Part shown: positions 56,443-64,000 of the stretch, one piece after another
Numbering within the stretch: the first letter of the stretch is position 1
Layout of the letters: each line of letters starts with the position of its first letter
NCBI GenBank assembly: GCA_946902985.2
Contig: OX336393.1
Location: 134,692,533-134,756,532 of the forward strand
Length of the DNA: 64,000 nucleotides
Origin: Meconema thalassinum
Lineage: Eukaryota > Arthropoda > Insecta > Orthoptera > Tettigoniidae
Direction: 5' to 3'
Notes under the pieces: generated by a model
What the model was told of the DNA's origin: nothing
Seen by the model: the letters and a program-made list of their open reading frames with translations, nothing else
Databases searched by the model: none
Program-made: the position numbers and the translations under genes

Positions 56443-57648
56443 TGTAACGGGTATGCTTTGCTCCTTGTTGAGCGTACAAATGAAACGTTTTGACTGGTCC
56501 TTACTGTTTGGTGATAAATGTAACTGTTTACCTTTGCCTAAGCTATGTTGTTTTAATAGGCGCCAAGACCTCAACGCAATGTTGAAATCTAAATTTGTTT
56601 TTAACAACGTCTAGCTCTGGTAGAACACCTTCAAGAATCTATTCACTCAGATCGTGGTATGATTTGATCATTAACCCAACAAACAATTGTATCAGGAGAA
56701 GGAATTGGTCTATATCTAATGATACCTACTGAAAGCAAAGATTGCATTGTTAAAAGAAATGAATTTATTATATAAAACAAGTATTGCAAAATTAATAATA
56801 ATAAGAAGTTAAAAATTTAAATTGGAGCGTTGCGATTTTAATATTACCGATAGAGAATTACGTGAAAACGGAGTTTGATAAATTATTGATTTTACTCTTA
56901 TTCCCAAGCTATGAAGTTACTGAAATATTGAATATACAACAAAGAGAAACGAGAGATTGCGTATTTCTGTGTCATTCGCGCTTACCACTGGAAATTGCCG
57001 AAGCATTTCCCTCGTACTGGATGATGAAGAGAGCTTCCCATTGTTTCCTGGACGCCGTCATCTTCTTCGATATTTGATGATATACTCGTAGATTTGATAA
57101 CTCTATGGTCCGAACATCGGCGCCAAACACTCGTACAACCACACTGGTTAAGTTTAACAAAGATAGTCCATTACTCCACGGAACATCGGAGCCACACACT
57201 CGCGCAACCATACTGGTCAAGTCTTACACAGATTGTCCTCTATTCCACGGCGCGCCAAACGATATATGCACTCATCAGCTTCCCACTCCAGTGCCCACTT
57301 CCACCTTACGTGGTCTCCACTGATTGGCTGTGCCACCCCGCTACACCCCTCCTTAGGCTCAATACACACGGCGCGCGGATGATGTCGTTTGCCGTTCCAT
57401 ACTATCCGCCTTTTCTTGACGCTGCAACCCCGGCTTGCGTAATGCTTCTTGACAAGAATCAGCCTGTAACTGAATTCCCAGTGAGTCATGTCTCTCATAA
57501 TACCCTAACTGACGAAACTCCGTAAAATTCCGTAATCACATAATTTTCTATGATAATGTCGTTCGTAATAATTTGCTTGATAGTGTTTTCAAAGACATAG
57601 AAAACCTATCTGTATGCTTATAAGTTTATAAAATGCTCCAAAAATACC

Positions 57649-57682
<34 letters not shown>

Positions 57683-57810
57683 GTTAATAATAATAATAAA
57701 TTAACATGAATAATTCTCTTGGCTGAACAATTTGCCGCGTAAATAAATATAAAATGGCTTCCTACTGACTTATGCCAGTGGCATAAAATCCCCTCGAAAA
57801 ACACGTTACA
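56443..57810 (-). repeat. 3' LTR of the Gypsy-type element
   Basis: Pairs with 62559-63926. Its first 76 bases (plus-strand order) are two 38-bp units: one ending GAGCGTACAAA and one ending GGTGATAAA. The other LTR has these in the opposite order. A (ATA)n run lies at 57649-57700. Open frames of 143 and 93 codons inside occur in both LTRs and are probably chance. Confidence 0.92.
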
Positions 57811-58889
57811 TATTCGCCTCGGATCATCGGATGATTTGCCGTGACGACGGTTCATTATGCGATTATCCCAGACACGTTAATAAACCCCATCCAAAATACA
57901 TATTACATAAATGAAATCACCCTAAATTACATATATATACACTCATAATTTTCTTTACGCACTTTGCGTCAAAGTTTGTCGTCACTATGGATTTCTCTGT
58001 GCAACCAGTCCAATGTTTTTCATATAGAACAATGTTCCACGGATATTTACGCCTCTCAAATTTCTCTATGTTGGAAAAATAGACATAATTACTGTGTGAG
58101 CACTATGTAGCCTATATGAGATGTCACATCACACGCATCAAGGTGTTCTGATATATGTATATCTCCCTAGAACTTCCTAATTTCACTGGAGGTTCCTTCC
58201 TAATTGTGAAATTTAATCCCACTTATTACTGAGCACACGATCACACTATTGTGGCAGCGCATCGTGACCATAATACTTAATCTCTCTTTATAACAGACGA
58301 AAATAATATTGATTTCTGAAAAAAAAAAAAAAAAACAGTAAATGCGCTTTACATATAACACCAAATATTTCTGTGCCGTAATCGCCCTGTCTTGTTAAGT
58401 TCCCGTAGACCATATTCTACTTAATACTAGTTCTCAACTCAGACCAGTTCTCCCCTATCAAATAATACCATTGTACAAATTACCTTAAATTACACACAAA
58501 TCTTACGTGGCGAGGCCGTAAACAGAAATCACGTGTGCTGTTATGTATGAGTTTCATGAAGGACTGTCTCGCCTTCTGATGGCCCATCTTTTGCCTCGTG
58601 GACGCCTTAAGCAAAAATACCCTGTTCAAGCGCTCACCCATCTCTAGGAGACAAATGGGAATTCACCAGCGCTGCCAAATTCTGGCCTTGGTGTATCGAG
58701 ATATTTTAGTGCTCAAGAGCATCCTACAGTCCCGTCATATTTCCCCGTACCTTAAAAACTCTCATTTACTTACATACTACCCCCCTGTGTGACTTCTGAT
58801 ACGCCTGCCTGGAAGACCATATCTTCCCACGCACCAAATACCACACTTACTCATTTGATAGGCTGGCTCGCCAGCTAAACATCCTCACT
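57811..58889 (-). other. Non-coding 3' region of the LTR element
   Basis: About 1.1 kb between the pol stop and the 3' LTR with no gag, pol or envelope-like frame. I see no strong polypurine tract next to the LTR; the bases before it on the minus strand are CCGAGGCGAATA. Confidence 0.5.
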
Positions 58890-59040
58890 TTATGACACAT
58901 ACTTTCGTAGACTATGTATATTATACGTCCCGTATAACCTGTTTCCCTTACTATCCTCCAGCACATATGCTGTTTTGCCAATACGTTTGGAAACCATAAA
59001 TGTTTCTGTGTCACCTGCTTCCAACCTTACCTTAAATGAA
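58890..59040 (-). pseudogene. Integrase C-terminal tail of the LTR element pol
   Basis: One minus frame reads RLEAGDTETFMVSKRIGKTAYVLED and GTYNIHSLRKYVS and ends at TAA 58890-58892. The shape (a beta strand ending Y-V-L-x-D, then G-x-Y-N/H-x-x-x-L-K/R) is the usual end of Gypsy integrases. It lies only about 60 bases past the point where the RT frame stops, so the ~1.5 kb normally between them has been deleted. Identification is by motif shape only. Confidence 0.6.
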
Positions 59041-59096
59041 TGTCATCACGTTGCTCTACCTACCTATTTCACAGTGTCTGTAACGATGCCCTGTTG

Positions 59097-59903
59097 CTAC
59101 TGTCCACACATGCTAACCCTACTTTCCTCTGGTGTCACGCCACTACTCGACACACTATGACCTAAAAATGTTACTTCTGACTGACAGAATGACGACTTAG
59201 ACAGCTTCAAAGTGAACCCTGCCTGATCTAACTTCTGAAAAACTATATCTAAATGACGTAGATGCTCCTCAAAACTGCGTGAACTAATTACCATATCATC
59301 TATGTAAATGGTTACAAACTCTCCTGTGTCATCCCCTAATGCGATGTTAAAAGCCCTAATTAAAGCTGCTGAACTACTCTTTAACCCATAAGGTGTTCTA
59401 CAAAATTGATAAAGGTTATATTTATGACTAAAAGCTGTAAATGGTCTATCTTCGTACATAAGTGGCACTTGCCAAAAACTGGAACTCAAATCTACACAAG
59501 TGAAATACTTCTTCCCCTCAAATGTTTGCATTAACTCCTCTATTGACATAGATTTCAGCTGATCTGAACTAAGTCTACTGTTAACCAAACGAGCGTCTAA
59601 ACAAATACGAACTGTGCCGTCGGCCTTGGGTACCGTGATCAAAGAATTAACAAACGGACTGTTAGAGTGCTCAATAATCCCATCTTTAAGCATCTGGTTG
59701 ATTTGTGCCTCAACTGCACTCTGATAAGCGAAAGGTACAGGATATCTATGTCCTGTGAATACTGACCTATCAATAACGTTCAATGAATGTGTATAGCAAT
59801 TGGCCATACCAATGCGATCCTCAAAAACTCTCCTATTACATATTAACACATCATAGAGCCGAACACATTGTTCCACCTCTATTTCCCAGAAATGCAGCAT
59901 CAC
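59097..59903 (-). pseudogene. Gypsy-type reverse transcriptase, truncated
   Basis: Contains the finger and palm motifs in order: EAQINQMLKDGIIEHSNSPFV, VPKADGTVRICLDARLVN, FTCVDLSSSFWQVPL (first Asp), QFCRTPYGLKSSSAALIRAF, the catalytic VTIYIDDMVISS, and FLGHSVSSSGV. The frame then stops at MCGQ, so the thumb/connection and RNase H are missing. It is in a different frame from the protease, with the break in the linker around 59870-59890. RT copies the RNA genome into DNA in the particle; this copy could not do so without its missing parts. Confidence 0.9.
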
Positions 59904-60500
59904 GTAACGAGTCCTCTAGACTTCCGTTCGTAATCACACTGCCCACAAAACATGGAGAACCCCACTCTTCGACTGCCGATATCTCATTTAAAGTGCAAAT
60001 CACACCTACAACACTACTTTTCTGAATATGGTCATTGAACGCTATTTCTACTTCAGAATTTCCCCATTTAAATTTCAAACTCCCTACATCATAACATAAG
60101 TTACCAGACACTCTACTTAGCCACTCTGAACCCAAGATAACACTGAATACTAAATTTGGAATTACAAGGCAAATATGCTTCTCTACATGATTATTAATTT
60201 TAATGTCTACTAAAACTTGCTTAGAAATTACTTTAGACCTCTTCCCAACAGCTGTGATAACAAAAGTACTTTTAATTGGCATCTCCTCAAAATTTACTCC
60301 AGTTCCTTTCATTTTATCATAAAATGCACTACTTATGCAACTCTTCATACAACCACTATCAATTAAAACATCTATGTACGCCTCGGACACGTTAAATTTA
60401 GCTATGGGGCTCTTACTAACCACTTCCTGAATAATACCTTCATCATTTAGTTCATGTAATAATTCATTTCTTACATTTAGGTCATAGGGTTCCTGTATAA
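59851..60500 (-). pseudogene. Retropepsin-type protease of the LTR element
   Basis: The frame (methionine at 60423, open from about 60500) has IDVLIDSGCMKSCIS, where D-S-G is the aspartic protease active site, followed by a flap-like region (TFVITAVGKRSKVISKQVLVDI) and VILGSEWLS, the usual I-L-G-x-D/E-W-L pairing. The protease processes the Gag and Pol proteins. It shares the gag-core frame but is separated from it by stops and a frame change. Confidence 0.8.
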
Positions 60501-60585
60501 TTGTATGGAAAGGGCATGCTATAGACTGAGATACTGACCTTACTTCGCAGCCTGGTTCGCGTAGTACTGGCTGTAGTACTACTAA

Positions 60586-60985
60586 CTACTGCACTGGTCT
60601 GGTTGTTCTGGGCTGTGTTGTCATTGTGTGGCTGTATATTACTACCACTAGGCTGTCCTCTTCCTTGACCCCTATTCTGGTTGTAATTATTGTCATTATA
60701 ATTTCTCCCTTGATTTCCCCTGAAATCATTATTTCTCCCTTGACTTTCCCTGTAATCATTGTTCCTCCCTTGATTTCCCCTGAAATCATTGTTCCTCCCT
60801 TGATACTGATTACCATAGCCATTACCTCTGTTCTGATTTAGCTGATTATTATTATTATTTCTATTTTGAGCGTTGGCCCCTTCGCCACCGTTCCCTTGAA
60901 CTTCCTGATGCCTGGCTTCATTAGGCCTATTATTATTATTACCCTGGTTCCTATTGAAATTGTCCTCATAACCCCTCTCCCTAGT
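60586..60985 (-). pseudogene. Gag C-terminal (nucleocapsid-like) Asn/Gly/Arg-rich region in a shifted frame
   Basis: In the frame one base back from the gag core this stretch reads EDNFNRNQGNNNNRPNEARHQ, then repeats of NQGRNNDFRG (30-bp units, 60702-60805), and NQNRGQGRGQPSGSN. The low-complexity N/G/R/Q composition suits an RNA-binding nucleocapsid without zinc knuckles. The switch lies in the G-rich stretch at about 60980-60995 (AGGGAGAGGGGTT on the minus strand). Confidence 0.6.
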
Positions 60986-62517
60986 GCATCAAATGTGCTT
61001 AACAAATTTTCTACTTGTGATATAGTCTTTACATTCTGGATACAAGCAGCCTCCTTGATCCTATAGGGGAAGTGCCTAAGTAGCAACCTCACCACATCAC
61101 TTTCCTCCTTCAAGCCATCCAGATATTTACACACTAATACCTGCCCTAAAAAGTATTCGGTCATGGTGGAGCTTCCTTTAGGGTTATATTTACCACACAC
61201 TACTCCCTCACGATGCTGCGACTGAATAACCTCATTCCAGAACTTTTCACAGAATTTCATTTTAAAATCATTAATATCAGTAAACTTGTCTCTGTAGACA
61301 GCAAACCAATTCCTCGTTTCCCCCACAAACACTTGTTCTAAAATTTCAACTACCTGGCACCACTCAATACTACCATTTTCTAACCTCTCCCCGAATTTAT
61401 TTTCTATAGTATTCATGAACTCCATTGGGCACCCCTGTCGATTGCTGAACTTACCCAGTTCTACCTCCCTGTATGTGCTATTCACAAAAACTGGCCTATT
61501 CTGACTATTTTCTTGCCTGATCCTAGCTTTTAATTTTAATTCTAATTCTGCGATTTTCTCCTCAGCCTTCCTCTCAATACTGTGTACTGTTAATTTAATG
61601 TTTCCTTCTGATTCTTCTACTTTATCATATAGCTTTACTTGTTTCTCCTCAATCTTGCTAATGCTCTCTCTATTATTCTCTCTTAAATCATTTACTTCTG
61701 CAACTATTTGCGAGTGGACTTTCTCAATTCTACCCCCCAGCTGTTCCTTAACCTCTTTAGTAGCTACCTGAATTTTGTCAATTTCTCCCCCCAATTGCTT
61801 TTTGACCTGCTGTGTTTCCAGTTGCACTAGTTCTTTTAAATTTTCAGCCTGTGTACTGATTCTAATTTCTAACTCCTCCTGTACTTTTCCTAATTTTCTG
61901 TCTACATCTGCAATAATCTCTTGAGCCTTCTCTTCCATCACCCCTCTGATCTCACCTCTAATCAGCTCAAATTTATCACTGATTTCCCTACTGTTTCGTT
62001 CTAATTTTGCATTTAAAGTTTCATTACTCTCTCTATTTTCCCTACTGTTTTGTTCTAGTTTAGCGTTGTTTTGTTCCTGTTTAGCATTTAAGGCATCTGT
62101 ACTTTCTTTATTTTCCCTACTGTTTTGTTCTAGTTTAGCGTTGTTTTGTTCCAGTTTAGCATTCAAAGCGTCTGTACTTTCTTTATTTTTCCTACTGTTT
62201 TGTTCTAATCTTGCATTATTCTGTTCTAACTTTGCATTTAAGGCATCACTACTAACTTTGTTCTGATACATAAACTCGAGAAGTAAAGTTTTTAATTCTG
62301 GTTGGCCGCCTACACTCCCTGTTTCAGTATCAGGATTTACCTCCGCTACCCCGGTACTACCATCACTCGACATACTGCTCGTAGCATCACTCTCCCGTTG
62401 ATGACCACTACGTAACCCCATCTGTCTTTCTTTCTCATCCCCCATAATGATATACACTGATACAGACAAATAACCCCCAAAATACAGGCACAGAAATATA
62501 TACCCTTCTCCTTCCAC
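60986..62517 (-). CDS. Gag-like structural protein with coiled-coil repeats
   Basis: A long open frame (from ATG 62517, more likely MGDEKERQ about 25 codons later). Residues ~75-170 carry three 25-residue repeats of LNAKLEQNNAKLEQNSRENKES plus a partial one, followed by ~180 residues of heptad-like coiled coil (EQLGGRIEKVHSQIV, KEQLGG). A capsid-like segment follows: FMNTIENKFGERLENGSIEW, ETRNWFAVYRDKFTDINDFKMKFCEKFWNEV, which resembles the retrotransposon gag family. No zinc knuckle. It would assemble the particle around the element's RNA. The frame continues to 60838 but past ~60985 it is out of register with the N/R-rich tail. Confidence 0.8.
62000..62265 (-). repeat. 75-bp tandem repeat in the gag-like gene
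   Basis: Units of 75 bp encoding 25 residues; the plus strand shows CCCTACTGTTTTGTTCTAG recurring at about 62040, 62115 and 62190. Confidence 0.8.
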
Positions 62518-62530
62518 AAATGTTATTAGG

Positions 62531-62558
62531 TTTTCAGCCCCAAGTTGTCGGCGACAAT
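62531..62558 (-). promoter_or_regulatory. Candidate primer-binding site of the LTR element
   Basis: Directly after the 5' LTR on the minus strand comes ATTGTCGCCGACAACTTGGGG. It partly resembles the lysine-tRNA site (AAC-x-TGGGGC core) but has mismatches, so the tRNA is uncertain. Confidence 0.35.
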
Positions 62559-63764
62559 TGTAACTGTTTCGCTGCCCCTAACTGTTGGGTGATAAATGTA
62601 ACTGTTTATTATTGCCCCATGTTGAGCGTACAAGTGTAACAGTTTACCTTTGCCCAAGCTATGTTGTTTTAATGGGCGCCAAGACCTTAGCGCAATGCTG
62701 AAATCTAAATTTGTATTTAACAACGTCTAGCTCTGGTAGAACACCTTCAAGAATCTATTCACTCAGATCGTGGTATGATTTGATCATTAACCCAACAAAC
62801 AATTGTATCAGGAGAAGGAATTGGTCTATATCTAATGCTACCTACTGAAAGCAAAGATTGCATTGTTAAAAGAAATGAATTTATTATATAAAACAAGTAT
62901 TGCAAAATTAATAATAATAAGAAGTTTAAAATTTAAATTGGAGCGTTGCGATTTTAATATTACCGATAGAGAATTACGTGAAAACGTAGTTTGATAAATT
63001 ATTCATTTTACTCTTATTCCCAAGCTATGAAGTTACTGAAATATTGAATATATAACAAAGAGAAACGAGAGATTGCGTATTTCTGTGTCATTCGCGCTTA
63101 CCACTGGAAATTGCCGAAGCATTTCCCTTGTACTGGATGATGAAGAGATCTTCCCACTGTTTCCTGGACGCCGTCATCTTCTTCGATATTTGATGATATA
63201 CTCGTAGATTTGATAACTCTATGGTCCGAACATCGGCGCCAAACACTCGTACAACCACACTGGTTAAGTTTTACAAAGATAGTCCATTACTCCACGGAAC
63301 ATCGGAGCCACACACTCGTGCAACCATACTGGTCAAGTCTTACACAGATTGTCCTCTATTCCAGGGCGCGCCAAACGATATATGCACTCGTCGGCTTCCC
63401 ACTGCAGTGCCCACTTCCACCTTACGTGGTCTCCACTGATTGGCTGTGCCACCCCGCTACACCCCTCCTTAGGCTCAATACACACGGCGCGCGGATGATG
63501 TCGTTTGCCGTTCCATACTATCCGCCTTTTCTTGACGCTGCAACCCCGGCTTGCGTAATGCTTCTTGACAAGAATCAGCCTGTATCTGAATTCCCAGTGA
63601 GTCATGTCTCTCATAATACCCTAACTGACGAAACTCCGTAAAATTCCGTAATCACATAATTTTCTATGATAATGTCGTTCGTAATAATTTGCTTGATAGT
63701 GTTTTCAAAGACATAGAAAACCTATCTGTATGCTTATAATTTTATAAAATGCTCCAAAAATACC

Positions 63765-63798
<34 letters not shown>

Positions 63799-63926
63799 GT
63801 TAACAATAATAATAAATTAACATGAATAATTCTCTTGGCTGAACAATTTGCCGCGTAAATAAATATAGAATGGCTTCCTACTGACTTATGCCAGTGGCGT
63901 AAAATCCCCTCGAAAAACACGTTACA
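62559..63926 (-). repeat. 5' LTR of the Gypsy-type element
   Basis: Pairs with 56443-57810; same length, TGTAAC...GTTACA. Its first 76 bases are two 38-bp units, one ending GGGTGATAAA (62559-62596) and one ending GAGCGTACAAG (62597-62634), in the reverse order to the other LTR. Confidence 0.92.
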
Positions 63927-64000
63927 CTATGGCTAGCTTAATTCTTACAGTCGCTGTAACCAAATGATGGTCGCTACCAACATCAGCTCCTCTTCTGTTC
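63927..64000 (-). pseudogene. LINE-D endonuclease C-terminal end (runs off the window)
   Basis: Minus-strand frame reads ELMLVATIIW in one frame and RGADVGSDHHLVTATVRIKLA in another; the second carries SDHHLV, the catalytic His-containing end of APE-type LINE endonucleases. It joins in frame to 56442 across the LTR element. Confidence 0.85.

Larger units (their letters stand above)
56443..63926 (-). mobile_element. Gypsy-type LTR retrotransposon, internally deleted, inserted in LINE-D
   Basis: Two direct LTRs of 1368 bp each (56443-57810 and 62559-63926), both beginning TGTAAC and ending GTTACA. A 4-bp duplication CTAT lies at 56439-56442 and 63927-63930, and removal restores LINE-D (RIKLAIVRRAEEY). 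Internal order on the minus strand is gag-like, protease, reverse transcriptase, then a short integrase C-terminus. RNase H and the integrase core are missing. LTRs differ by roughly twenty substitutions by eye over their shared part, plus a rearranged first 76 bases. No envelope-like frame seen. Confidence 0.92.
49985..64000 (-). mobile_element. LINE-D, one minus-strand LINE cut by three insertions
   Basis: Pieces: 64000-63927 (endonuclease end, GADVGSDHHLVTATVRIKLA), 56442-56307 (linker), 55282-53952 (linker and RT) and 50696 to about 49985 (RT end and C-terminus). Each break joins in frame after removing the insert plus one duplication: LTR element (CTAT), plus-strand LINE-E (ATCCTCAA) and hAT-2 (TTAATC). 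The element runs off the right edge. The 3' limit near 49985 is approximate. Confidence 0.9.

Noticed and set aside
57094..57525. 143-codon open frame present in both LTRs (also 63210-63641)
   Set aside because: It is antisense to the element, repeated only because LTRs are duplicates, and shows no domain; low-complexity His/Pro/Thr composition.
57649..57700. CRISPR-like or structured repeats (also 63767-63815, 48067-48100)
   Set aside because: Simple AAT/ATA microsatellites; no spaced repeats anywhere in the window.
57811..58889. Possible envelope-like gene downstream of pol in the LTR element
   Set aside because: No signal peptide, transmembrane segment or long frame on the minus strand.

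Overview
This window looks like eukaryotic, animal and most probably insect DNA with a large, repeat-filled genome. It is AT-rich and has no operons, rRNA or functional tRNA genes. Almost every recognisable protein fragment is a transposase or reverse transcriptase, and several tRNA-derived SINE families recur on both strands. A polyneopteran insect is my guess from the style of the repeats, not something the sequence proves. The only fragment that might belong to a host gene is a THAP zinc-finger exon near 37.0 kb.

Layout. 0-4.5 kb: the end of a LINE, broken by a Harbinger-like DNA transposon (541-4490) that holds three later insertions: a retroposon, a Tigger/pogo element and a SINE. 4.5-11.8 kb: mostly anonymous sequence with SINEs and a hAT tail. 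11.9-14.6 kb: a retroposon with a perfect 14-bp target-site duplication, an anonymous repeat and a LINE endonuclease fragment. 16.5-20.4 kb: LINE-A with LINE-B inserted in it (20-bp perfect duplication). 20.9-30.7 kb: a SINE split by an 8.2-kb hAT-bounded block; inside the block is a Helitron, itself split by a 3.7-kb TG...CA element. 30.7-38.3 kb: a small hAT, a second Helitron, SINEs, a LINE tail, the THAP exon and a third retroposon copy. 38.5-44.1 kb: LINE-C broken by LINE-A (which carries a hAT MITE) and by a 3.0-kb hAT with a nearly readable transposase. 46.4-49.7 kb: a Tigger remnant and an odd element with inverted arrays of a 14-bp motif. 50.0-64.0 kb: one minus-strand LINE (LINE-D) cut by a 3.2-kb hAT, a plus-strand LINE fragment and a 7.5-kb LTR retrotransposon.

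The best evidence is at the junctions. I matched target-site duplications by eye for about seventeen insertions. In five of them (three in LINE-D, two in LINE-C) removing the insert plus one duplication copy puts the interrupted reverse transcriptase back in frame. These genes do not work together as a pathway: the window is a layered record of transposition. The most unusual signals are the swapped 38-bp units in the two LTRs (56443 and 62559), the inverted CCAATANTCGTCAC arrays around a psq-type helix-turn-helix (47780-49740), and the 3675-bp candidate solo LTR at 24187-27861.
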